Below are positions 16,872 to 23,261 of a stretch of 23,294 nt of DNA, piece after piece. The notes below the pieces were generated by a model. The model did no database searches. It was not told the DNA's origin and worked only from the letters and a program-made list of their open reading frames with translations. Origin of the DNA: an uncultured Clostridia bacterium (GTDB lineage: Bacteria > Bacillota > Clostridia > Oscillospirales > Acutalibacteraceae). Positions within the stretch are counted from its first letter, which is position 1, and every line of letters starts with the position of its first letter. Location: the NCBI GenBank assembly GCA_937892525.1, contig CALAEV010000026.1, forward strand, positions 1-23,294, read 5' to 3'. A program made the translations under genes and the position numbers.

Positions 16872-16900
16872 ATAATAGAATATGAATTTAACTGCAAAAA
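16872..16900 (-). promoter_or_regulatory. Possible promoter for asnB-ldh
   Basis: Minus-strand -10 TATTAT (16872-16877) with a poor -35 TTTTTG (16895-16900) at 17 bases. The position is right for asnB, but the -35 is weak, so it may need an activator or be miscalled. Confidence 0.35.
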
Positions 16901-16915
16901 ATACTTGAATAAACC

Positions 16916-16944
16916 TTTAATTTTATATTTTATTATGTTAAAAT
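16916..16944 (+). promoter_or_regulatory. Promoter for the GH28-like operon
   Basis: -35 TTTAAT (16916-16921), 17-base spacer, -10 TAAAAT (16939-16944) with extended TGn (16936-16938). The predicted start of transcription (about 16951) falls right at the ribosome binding site, giving a very short leader. Confidence 0.5.
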
Positions 16945-16951
16945 ATTTTTT

Positions 16952-16966
16952 GAGGTGATATTTTTG
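16952..16966 (+). promoter_or_regulatory. Ribosome binding site and TTG start of the GH28-like gene
   Basis: GAGGTGAT (16952-16959) then ATTTTTG. The in-frame GTG at 16955 lies inside the Shine-Dalgarno, so TTG at 16964 is the probable start. Confidence 0.75.
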
Positions 16967-18496
16967 TCACGATTTATAAATCATATTGGCTCATTTTTAC
17001 CTAAACTTCAAAAAGATTTCAAGATTTATGATGGAGAAGTTTTTACAGAAGTCTATGATGGTGATTTTTATAAAGACATACCATTTTTAAAATATATAAA
17101 TAATAACTTAAATTTACCTTTAGATAATGCTGTATTTGTTCGTGATTTTGGTGCTAAACCAAATGACATAACTATTAACAATGCAACATACATAAATAAC
17201 GCCATTGAAAGTTATAGTAATAATGGTGGTGGAATTGTTGTAATAGATGGTGGTGCATTTACAAGTGGAACAATTTATCTTAAAAGTAATGTTGTTTTGT
17301 ATATTGCAAAAGACTCTTCTATAGTAGCAACACACAATACCGATGATTACATAGAAAACGCATTGATTTATGCAGATAATTGTGAAAATGTGGGTATTGT
17401 TGGTCCTGGCAAAATCTGTGGTGAAGGTAATTTCTTCTCATTAGCACCATATTTGCCACCAAAAACTGAATCATTTACTAAAACTCTTGATGTGTGGGAT
17501 TTGCGTCAGGAATACAGAAAAAGAATCCGTTTCCCTCATAAAAGTAAATATGGGTATTTGTTGTGCTTCAAAAATTGTAACAAAGTTAAACTCTATAACC
17601 TTATACTTGAAAACTCTGCAATGTGGACAGTTAATGTTAACTCTTCAAACGATGTTAGTATTTCAAATGTTGTTATAAACAACAATCGTCATGTTGCGAA
17701 TACTGATGGCATTGATATTTGTGGCTCATCTAATGTTGTCATTAAAAATTGTTTTATTTCAACTGCTGATGACGGAATTGTTCTTAAGAATAATATGAGT
17801 ATATCAACATCTGGTGATGACGGACTTAAAATTAAGAATAATCTTGATGTGTGTTGTAAACGTGGAATGAGTAATATTTATGTTCACAATTGTGAAGTTG
17901 TTTCTTGCACTAACGCTTTTAAGATTGGTACTGAAACATCTTTAGATATAAGTGATGTTACCGTTGAAGATTGCAAATTCTATCTTACTGATATTTATCC
18001 TGCAGGTGTAAGTGGAATATCAATAGAATCTTGCGATGGTGCTAAAGTTAATAATGTAAATATTTCAAATATCGAAATGGAGTCTGTGGCGTGTCCGTTG
18101 TTTATTCGTCTTTGTAACCGTAATGGCGATAATAAACCTGACCTTGACGGTAGGGGAGAAATCACCAATATTTCAATAAAAAATATTGTAGCCAAAAACA
18201 TTGAAATTCCTGTTATGATTATGGGAATACCTAATCAAAAAATTTGTGATATAAGTCTTAAAAATTTTGATTTAAAATATGCAAATGGAAAAGATTATTT
18301 TGATTATAGATTTAAGATTCCTGAGCAAGAAAAAGAATACCCCGAATGTAACCGTTTCAGAAACATAAATGCATACGGAGTATTTGTAAGACATGCAAAG
18401 AATATTGCTTTAGAAAATATCAATGTAAAACCACGCGATAAGACTTGGCGTAAGTTCAAGAAAATCTTTGATTGCAAAAATTTCAGTATAAAATAA
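16964..18496 (+). CDS. GH28-like right-handed beta-helix protein (polygalacturonase superfamily, atypical)
   Basis: 510 aa from TTG. VRDFGAKPND begins the beta-helix, as in GH28 and pectin-lyase-fold enzymes, followed by GGGIVVIDGG and many parallel-beta-helix repeats (N-V-x-I-x-N-C pattern). Active-site motifs NTDG (246-249) and ADDG (268-271) carry the expected catalytic Asp residues. The canonical GHG His is replaced in SCTNAFKIGTET (about 314-325) and the canonical RIK triplet reads SIE (353-355), so substrate or mechanism may differ from polygalacturonase. No signal peptide is seen, suggesting a cytoplasmic enzyme acting on imported oligosaccharides. An acetyltransferase gene follows 10 bases downstream. 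The fold is confident; substrate is unknown. Confidence 0.8.
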   Translation: MSRFINHIGSFLPKLQKDFKIYDGEVFTEVYDGDFYKDIPFLKYINNNLNLPLDNAVFVRDFGAKPNDITINNATYINNAIESYSNNGGGIVVIDGGAFTSGTIYLKSNVVLYIAKDSSIVATHNTDDYIENALIYADNCENVGIVGPGKICGEGNFFSLAPYLPPKTESFTKTLDVWDLRQEYRKRIRFPHKSKYGYLLCFKNCNKVKLYNLILENSAMWTVNVNSSNDVSISNVVINNNRHVANTDGIDICGSSNVVIKNCFISTADDGIVLKNNMSISTSGDDGLKIKNNLDVCCKRGMSNIYVHNCEVVSCTNAFKIGTETSLDISDVTVEDCKFYLTDIYPAGVSGISIESCDGAKVNNVNISNIEMESVACPLFIRLCNRNGDNKPDLDGRGEITNISIKNIVAKNIEIPVMIMGIPNQKICDISLKNFDLKYANGKDYFDYRFKIPEQEKEYPECNRFRNINAYGVFVRHAKNIALENINVKPRDKTWRKFKKIFDCKNFSIK

Positions 18497-18506
18497 GGAG
18501 ATAATT

Positions 18507-19109
18507 ATGGATATTCGTGAAAAAATGCATAGTGGAGATTTATATCTTTCAATGGATGAAGATTTGTTTAATGAACAACTTACATATCTTGATAAGTTAT
18601 ATGATTTTAATGCAACAAGACCACTTGAACTTGCAAAAAGAACAGAAATGTTTAAAAATATGTTTGCTGAAATAGGCGAGGATTGCTATATTGAGCCACC
18701 ACTTCACGCAAACTGGGCAGGACGATTTGTCCATTTTGGTAAAGGTGTTTACGCTAATTTTAATTTAACTCTTGTAGATGATACTCATATTTATGTTGGT
18801 GATTATACAATGCTTGGCCCAAATGTTGTTTTGGCGACTGCAGGACATCCAATATTGCCTGAATTACGCCCACTTGCATATCAGTATAATATGCCGATAC
18901 ATATTGGAAAGAATTGTTGGTTAGGTGCAGGAGTAATTGTATTGCCGGGCGTAACTATTGGCGATAATACAGTCATCGGTGCGGGTAGTGTGGTAACAAA
19001 AGATATTCCTGCAAATGTAGTTGCAGTAGGTAACCCCTGTAAAGTATTACGAGAAATTAACGACCACGATAAAGAATTTTATTTTAAGAATAGAAAAATT
19101 GAATTATAA
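18507..19109 (+). CDS. Maltose/galactoside O-acetyltransferase-type hexapeptide protein
   Basis: The 200-aa acetyl-CoA-dependent sugar O-acetyltransferase is of the LacA/Maa/NodL group, acting as a trimer. The N-terminal helical part (MHSGDLYLSMDEDLFNEQ) is the Maa-type domain. The left-handed beta-helix follows from about residue 57. The catalytic His is His114 in ATAGHP. C-terminal repeats IGKNCWLGAGVIVLPGVTIG and VIGAGSVVTKDIPANVVAVGNP are typical. The ATG at 18507 has AGGAG directly after the GH28-like stop, so the two genes are one operon; the enzyme may acetylate products of that pathway or detoxify non-metabolised sugars. Acceptor sugar is not predictable. Confidence 0.9.
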   Translation: MDIREKMHSGDLYLSMDEDLFNEQLTYLDKLYDFNATRPLELAKRTEMFKNMFAEIGEDCYIEPPLHANWAGRFVHFGKGVYANFNLTLVDDTHIYVGDYTMLGPNVVLATAGHPILPELRPLAYQYNMPIHIGKNCWLGAGVIVLPGVTIGDNTVIGAGSVVTKDIPANVVAVGNPCKVLREINDHDKEFYFKNRKIEL

Positions 19110-19111
19110 TT

Positions 19112-19759
19112 ATGAAGAAACATTTAGAAATTTTACACAACGAAATTGAAATATTAAAGTTAAATAAAAATATTAAAGGAATTATGTTAATTGGTTCCGT
19201 TGCTTATGAAAATGCAACTGATGATTCTGATTTAGATATTGTTGTATTGTCTAATCAAGATAAGTTTGTTAGCAAATATATCAGCGATATTTTGGTTGAA
19301 ATTCATTTTCAAAAGTACGATACAATGATAAATAAACTTGAATCAAATCCAATGGAGGTTTATAGATATATTTACTCTAAAATATTATTAGATGATGGCA
19401 AATTAAATAAATTGTGCTTAAAAGCAAATATAATTTATAATAACTATATAACGCCAATTGATGAAATAAATGAGATTAAGTATTGGCTTTCTTGTACAAA
19501 AATTAAATTAAAATCTGCGTTAAAAAATAATGATATAAATAGAGCATCTTATATTATTTCAACTAATTCTTGGAAGCTATTAGAAGGCGTTTGGGCTGTA
19601 AATAATAAACCAACGCCACCTTCGAGCATAGTATTTAATAAACATAATCAGCTAATGAAATTTCCCTGTAAGAACTGGTTTAACAGTTTATTTGTCGGTG
19701 ATATAATATCAAGAAGCAATATTATGCTTAATATTATTGATTGGGTTTTAGAGCAATAG
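19112..19759 (+). CDS. Small nucleotidyltransferase-domain protein, function unknown
   Basis: 215 aa. Residues 24-43 hold the pol-beta/MNT signature: GSVAYENATDDSDLDIVV, that is G-S, about ten residues, D-x-D. A third acidic position is the Glu of LVEIHF (about 62). The C-terminal half (about 105-215) is helical with no recognised motif; I find no HEPN Rx4-6H, so a MntA/HepT-type toxin pair is not supported. Such stand-alone domains include antibiotic adenylyltransferases and many unknowns. It starts 2 bases after the acetyltransferase stop without a good ribosome binding site, so translation is probably coupled. Base composition is markedly more AT-rich than neighbours (two hand-counted 60-base lines are about 17-20% GC), which may reflect recent acquisition. 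Confidence 0.7.
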   Translation: MKKHLEILHNEIEILKLNKNIKGIMLIGSVAYENATDDSDLDIVVLSNQDKFVSKYISDILVEIHFQKYDTMINKLESNPMEVYRYIYSKILLDDGKLNKLCLKANIIYNNYITPIDEINEIKYWLSCTKIKLKSALKNNDINRASYIISTNSWKLLEGVWAVNNKPTPPSSIVFNKHNQLMKFPCKNWFNSLFVGDIISRSNIMLNIIDWVLEQ

Positions 19760-19760
19760 A

Positions 19761-19799
19761 AATTCCCACAGAACTAGCATATCTGTGGGAATTCTTTTA
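19761..19799 (+). terminator. Intrinsic terminator of the GH28-like operon
   Basis: A 12-bp perfect stem (19761-19772 with 19782-19793), 9-base loop, then CTTTTAT. It starts 2 bases after the nucleotidyltransferase stop and touches the stop of the convergent trmO; the tail in the trmO direction is a weaker U-tract. Confidence 0.82.
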
Positions 19800-20483
19800 T
19801 TTAACTATTACTTCAACAATTTCAAGTTCCTTGCCATCAACCTTGAATTTAACTTGTAAATCAGCATAACTCATACCGTAAATTCTTTCGCTGTCATTTT
19901 GGTAAGATGGTCGTGGGTCGTGTTTTAAGGTTTCAAGTAATCCATCAACTAAATCAAATGGGATTTTGCTTAAAATCTCATCACTGCATTTAACATCAAG
20001 TAAACCGTTAATGTCATCTAATGCAAATCCGTTTGTTGCACCAGGTTTGCTGTCTGTATATGGTAAATATGGCTTAATATCAATAATAGGTGTCCCGTTC
20101 ATTAAATCTGCACCTGAAACGAAAATTGATTTGCCTTCTTTGTAATTAAACTCTGTTTGAACTAACTTTACACAAGAAATTCCTATTCTGTTTGGTCTGA
20201 ATGGCGAGCGAGATGCAAAAACACCTACACGCTTATTTCCACCAAGTTTTGGAGGTCTTACTGTTGCCTTAATCTCTTTTTTATCTATTTCTGAAAAATA
20301 CCAAATTAACCATAAATGAGTGAATGACTCAATTTCTCTAAAAAAATCTGGGTCTTGATAATCTTCTGTGAAAGTAATTTTTGAAATTACATTTTCAGTA
20401 AGTCCGCTTTGTCTTGGAATACCAAATTTTTCTTTATAATCATTTTCTATGTAACCGATTGGTTCAATTGTTATTCTTCCCAT
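19797..20483 (-). CDS. trmO: TrmO, tRNA (adenine37-N6)-methyltransferase (TsaA/YaeB family)
   Basis: The 228-aa, SAM-dependent beta-barrel enzyme methylates t6A37 of tRNA-Thr to m6t6A. Family motifs: IEPIGYIEND (5-14), GIPRQSG (21-27), SFTHLWLIWYFSE (53-65), GVFASRSPFRPNRIGIS (87-103), GADLMNGTPIIDIKPYLPYTD (a run ending about residue 143) and the C-terminal DPRPSYQND. Length matches the two-domain form. ATG at 20483 follows GAGGTG, with an extended -10 TATAAT just upstream. It is a single-gene unit, convergent with the nucleotidyltransferase and divergent from rubrerythrin. Confidence 0.93.
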   Translation of the reverse strand: MGRITIEPIGYIENDYKEKFGIPRQSGLTENVISKITFTEDYQDPDFFREIESFTHLWLIWYFSEIDKKEIKATVRPPKLGGNKRVGVFASRSPFRPNRIGISCVKLVQTEFNYKEGKSIFVSGADLMNGTPIIDIKPYLPYTDSKPGATNGFALDDINGLLDVKCSDEILSKIPFDLVDGLLETLKHDPRPSYQNDSERIYGMSYADLQVKFKVDGKELEIVEVIVK

Positions 20484-20501
20484 ATTTTACACCTCAAACG
20501 C

Positions 20502-20510
20502 ATTATAACA
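20502..20510 (-). promoter_or_regulatory. Extended -10 promoter for trmO
   Basis: Minus strand TGTTATAAT: a perfect -10 TATAAT (20502-20507) with TGn (20508-20510). Only a partial -35 (TAGAAA) lies 17 bases upstream. The leader would be only about 12 bases. Confidence 0.6.
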
Positions 20511-20537
20511 CATTGAAAAAATTTTTTCTACTTTTAG

Positions 20538-20565
20538 TTGTAATTTTTGAAAAATATGGTAGAAT
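20538..20565 (+). promoter_or_regulatory. Promoter for rubrerythrin
   Basis: -35 TTGTAA (20538-20543), 16-base spacer, -10 TAGAAT (20560-20565) with TGn (20557-20559). An overlapping alternative, TTGAAA-18-TATAAA (20547-20576), is also possible. I see no clear PerR box. Confidence 0.5.
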
Positions 20566-20582
20566 AATAATATAAATTTTTT

Positions 20583-20599
20583 AAGGAGTGATTTTAATG
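20583..20599 (+). promoter_or_regulatory. Ribosome binding site and ATG start of rubrerythrin
   Basis: AAGGAGTG (20583-20590) precedes ATTTTAATG. An in-frame GTG (20588) is part of the binding site; ATG at 20597 is the start and gives the family-typical MELKGSRTEANL. Confidence 0.85.
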
Positions 20600-21136
20600 G
20601 AACTTAAAGGTTCAAGAACTGAAGCTAATCTTATGACTGCATTTGCAGGCGAGTCACAGGCAAGAAACAAATACACATATTATGCATCTAAAGCTAAAAA
20701 AGATGGATATGTTCAGATAGCTCAGATTTTTGAAGAAACAGCTAATAATGAAAAAGAACACGCAAAAATCTGGTTCAAACTTCTTCACGACGGTGGTATT
20801 CCTACAACTGTTGAAAACCTCAAAGATGCTGCAGAAAGCGAAAACTATGAGTGGACAGAAATGTACGCTGAATTTGCTAAAGTTGCAAAAGAAGAAGGCT
20901 TTGACCATATTGCAGCTCTTTTTGAAATGGTTGCTAAAATCGAAAAAGAACACGAAGAAAGATATAAGAAATTACTTGCTAACATTGACGGTGGCGTAGT
21001 GTTCTCAAAAGATAATGACATTGTTTGGATTTGCTCAAACTGTGGTCATATCCATATTGGTAAAAAAGCACCTGAAATTTGTCCTGTATGTGCTCATCCA
21101 CAGGCATATTTTATGGAAAGAGCAGAAAACTATTAA
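20597..21136 (+). CDS. rbr: Rubrerythrin
   Basis: 179 aa from ATG. This non-haem diiron peroxidase reduces hydrogen peroxide in the anaerobe cytoplasm, with electrons passing through its rubredoxin domain. The four-helix ferritin-like domain (1-135) has the ligand Glu19 in AFAGESQARNKY, Glu52-x-x-His55 in NNEKEH, the YAEFAKVAKEEGF helix, and Glu116-x-x-His119 in IEKEHEERY. The C-terminal rubredoxin-type [FeS4] site is Cys146/Cys149 (CSNCG) and Cys162/Cys165 (CPVC). The domain order is the classical one, not reverse rubrerythrin. It is a single gene with its own promoter and terminator, consistent with strong independent expression. Confidence 0.97.
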   Translation: MELKGSRTEANLMTAFAGESQARNKYTYYASKAKKDGYVQIAQIFEETANNEKEHAKIWFKLLHDGGIPTTVENLKDAAESENYEWTEMYAEFAKVAKEEGFDHIAALFEMVAKIEKEHEERYKKLLANIDGGVVFSKDNDIVWICSNCGHIHIGKKAPEICPVCAHPQAYFMERAENY

Positions 21137-21143
21137 ATCATAC

Positions 21144-21176
21144 AAAAAGTGAGGCTTAAAAACCTCACTTTTTTTA
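21144..21176 (+). terminator. Intrinsic terminator after rubrerythrin
   Basis: An 11-bp stem AAAAAGTGAGG/CCTCACTTTTT (21144-21154 with 21163-21173), 8-base loop CTTAAAAA, then further T. It separates rubrerythrin from the pyr operon. Confidence 0.9.
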
Positions 21177-21198
21177 CATATATTGTGCTTTGAATTTG

Positions 21199-21228
21199 TT
21201 GACATACAACATATAAATATGTTATTAT
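21199..21228 (+). promoter_or_regulatory. Promoter for pyrC-pyrK-pyrD, with an inverted repeat in the spacer
   Basis: Perfect -35 TTGACA (21199-21204), 18-base spacer, -10 TATTAT (21223-21228). The spacer holds the inverted repeat AACATAT-AA-ATATGTT (21208-21223), placed where a bound repressor would block RNA polymerase. The leader to pyrC is only about 30 bases, with no PyrR-type attenuator. Confidence 0.65.
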
Positions 21229-21264
21229 TTTAAAGAACGAATTTTAGTTTCGATAGGTGATAAA

Positions 21265-22530
21265 ATGAAACAGTTAATTATAAATGCTACAGTTTTTTAT
21301 GATTCACAATTTACTAAAAAAGACATTTTGATTAACCAAGGTATTATTGCCGAAATTTCTGACTCATTAGCGCCAGATTGTGCTGATGTTGTGTATAATT
21401 TTAAAGATTGTTATGTATTTCCCGGTTTTACAGATGTGCATGTGCATCTGCGTGAGCCGGGTTTTTCTTATAAAGAAACAATTAAGTCAGGCACAAAAGC
21501 GAGTGCTAGAGGTGGTTATACATCTGTTTGCTCAATGCCTAACTTAAACCCTGTTCCAGATTCAGTAGAACACTTACAAGAACAAATCAATATTATCAAA
21601 AAAGACGCTGTAATCAATGTTTATCCTTATGCATCAATTACTGTTGGTCAGATGGGTGAAAAGCTCTCTGATTTAGTTGAAATGAAAGATATGTGTATTG
21701 CTTACTCTGATGACGGCAGAGGTGTTCAAAGCGATGAAATGATGCTTAATGCAATGAAAATTGCGAAACAGCATAATAAAATGATTGTGGCTCATTGTGA
21801 AGTAAACGACTTGCTTAATGATGGTTATATACATAAAGGCAAGTATGCTGAAAAGCACGGTCATAAGGGTATTTGCTCTGAAAGTGAATGGAAACAGATT
21901 GAACGCGATATTGAACTTGCAAAACAAACCGGTTGTGCATATCATGTTTGCCATATATCAACAAAAGAAAGTGTTGAACTTATAAAACAAGCAAAAAAAG
22001 ATGGTGTTAATATTACCTGTGAAACAGGTCCTCATTATCTTGTTCTTTGTGATAAAGACTTGCAAGAACACGGTAGATTTAAAATGAATCCACCACTTCG
22101 TGATGAAAGCGATAAAGAGGCTTTAATTCAAGGTGTTCTTGATGGCACAATTGATATGATTGCAACTGACCATGCACCTCATAGTGCCGAAGAAAAGGGT
22201 AAGGGCCTTGAAAAGAGTAATATGGGTGTTGTAGGCATTGAAACTGCATTCCCAGTTATGTTTACACACTTTGTTAAGACAAATATAATATCTCTTGAAA
22301 AACTTGTTGAGTTGCTTTCAGTAAATGCTAATAAGCGCTTTAATATTGGAAGTTCTATTGAAATCGGTAAAAAAGCAGATTTAACTGTTTTTGATTTAAA
22401 TAATAAATATACTGTAAATCCAGATGATTTCTTATCTATGGGTAAAAGCACACCATTTGAAGGAGTAGAAGTTTACGGTAAGTGTAAAATGACAATATGC
22501 AACGGCAAAGTTGTATGGGAGGATAAATAA
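21265..22530 (+). CDS. pyrC: Dihydroorotase (class I)
   Basis: The 421-aa zinc amidohydrolase cyclises N-carbamoyl-L-aspartate to dihydroorotate, the third step of de novo UMP synthesis. The metal-binding DVHVHLREPG (57-66) is the class I signature. Further sites are SMPNLNPVPDS, the bridging-acid region YSDDGRGVQS, AHCE, CHIST, KMNPPLRD, and the catalytic Asp302 in ATDHAPHS. The C-terminal KADLTVFD strand is typical. ATG at 21265 follows AGGTGAT. Its stop overlaps the pyrK start (TAATG), so translation is coupled. Being first in an operon with pyrK and pyrD confirms dihydroorotase over other cyclic amidohydrolases. Confidence 0.96.
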   Translation: MKQLIINATVFYDSQFTKKDILINQGIIAEISDSLAPDCADVVYNFKDCYVFPGFTDVHVHLREPGFSYKETIKSGTKASARGGYTSVCSMPNLNPVPDSVEHLQEQINIIKKDAVINVYPYASITVGQMGEKLSDLVEMKDMCIAYSDDGRGVQSDEMMLNAMKIAKQHNKMIVAHCEVNDLLNDGYIHKGKYAEKHGHKGICSESEWKQIERDIELAKQTGCAYHVCHISTKESVELIKQAKKDGVNITCETGPHYLVLCDKDLQEHGRFKMNPPLRDESDKEALIQGVLDGTIDMIATDHAPHSAEEKGKGLEKSNMGVVGIETAFPVMFTHFVKTNIISLEKLVELLSVNANKRFNIGSSIEIGKKADLTVFDLNNKYTVNPDDFLSMGKSTPFEGVEVYGKCKMTICNGKVVWEDK

Positions 22531-23261
22531 TGTATCAGGGGTTTTATGAAATTAAATCCAATAAAAAACTGACTGACAGTATTTTTGAAATGGTGCTTGT
22601 TGGTGACACTTCTTCAATCACTGAACCTGGTCAGTTTATTAATATTAAACTTGATGGTTTCTATCTTCGCAGACCTATTTCAATCTGCGATTATGATGAT
22701 AATACAATCACAATTATCTACAAGGTTGTAGGTGAGGGCACAGAGGTTATGAGTAAGTTGAATGTTGGTACAAAACTCGACATTCTTTGTGGTCTTGGCA
22801 ATGGCTTTGACACTTCAAAATCAATGGACAAGCCTGTCCTTATTGGTGGTGGTGTTGGTGTGCCACCAATGTATAATCTTTGTAAAAAGCTCATAGCAGA
22901 AGGTAAGAAAGTTACGGTTATTCTGGGCTTCAACAAAAAAGATGAAATCTTCTATGAGGATGAATTTAAAAAACTTGGTGCTGATGTAAAAGTAACAACA
23001 GTTGATGGCTCTTATGGTATTAAAGGTTTTGTAACCGATGCACTTAAAGATACTGACTACTCATATTTTTACACTTGCGGTCCAATGCCAATGTTCAAGG
23101 CGATTGAGTCAACTGCTATAACAAGTGGTCAGTACAGTTTTGAAGAAAGAATGGGCTGTGGTTTTGGTGCTTGTATGGGTTGCTCATGCAAGACTAAATA
23201 TGGTAATAAAAGAATCTGTAAAGATGGTCCTGTACTTGTAAGGGAGGAGATAATATGGTAA
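22530..23261 (+). CDS. pyrK: Dihydroorotate dehydrogenase B, electron-transfer subunit
   Basis: The 243-aa iron-sulfur flavoprotein passes electrons from PyrD to NAD in class 1B dihydroorotate dehydrogenase. Residues 47-51 RRPIS bind FAD, GGGVGVPP (106-113) starts the NAD-binding domain, and TCGPMPM is the C-terminal ferredoxin-reductase motif. The C-terminal [2Fe-2S] site is Cys210, Cys215, Cys218 and Cys230 (GCGFGACMGC, then RICKDGPV). ATG overlaps the pyrC stop by one base with GGAGG upstream, and the end overlaps pyrD by 7 bases, indicating a tightly coupled operon. Its presence shows that the cell uses NAD-linked rather than quinone-linked orotate formation, fitting an anaerobe. Confidence 0.96.
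   Translation: MYQGFYEIKSNKKLTDSIFEMVLVGDTSSITEPGQFINIKLDGFYLRRPISICDYDDNTITIIYKVVGEGTEVMSKLNVGTKLDILCGLGNGFDTSKSMDKPVLIGGGVGVPPMYNLCKKLIAEGKKVTVILGFNKKDEIFYEDEFKKLGADVKVTTVDGSYGIKGFVTDALKDTDYSYFYTCGPMPMFKAIESTAITSGQYSFEERMGCGFGACMGCSCKTKYGNKRICKDGPVLVREEIIW

Noticed and set aside
19112..19759. MntA/HepT-like toxin-antitoxin module
   Set aside because: The nucleotidyltransferase motif is present, but no HEPN Rx4-6H motif or partner gene is found on either side.
20654..20953. 99-codon minus-strand open frame opposite rubrerythrin
   Set aside because: It is Phe/Cys rich, has no ribosome binding site and lies fully antisense to a certain gene; it is a frame shadow.
21229..21264. Possible PyrR-type attenuator or hairpin (CGAA...TTCG) before pyrC
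   Set aside because: Only a 4-bp stem, no terminator, no PyrR-binding consensus and too short a leader.
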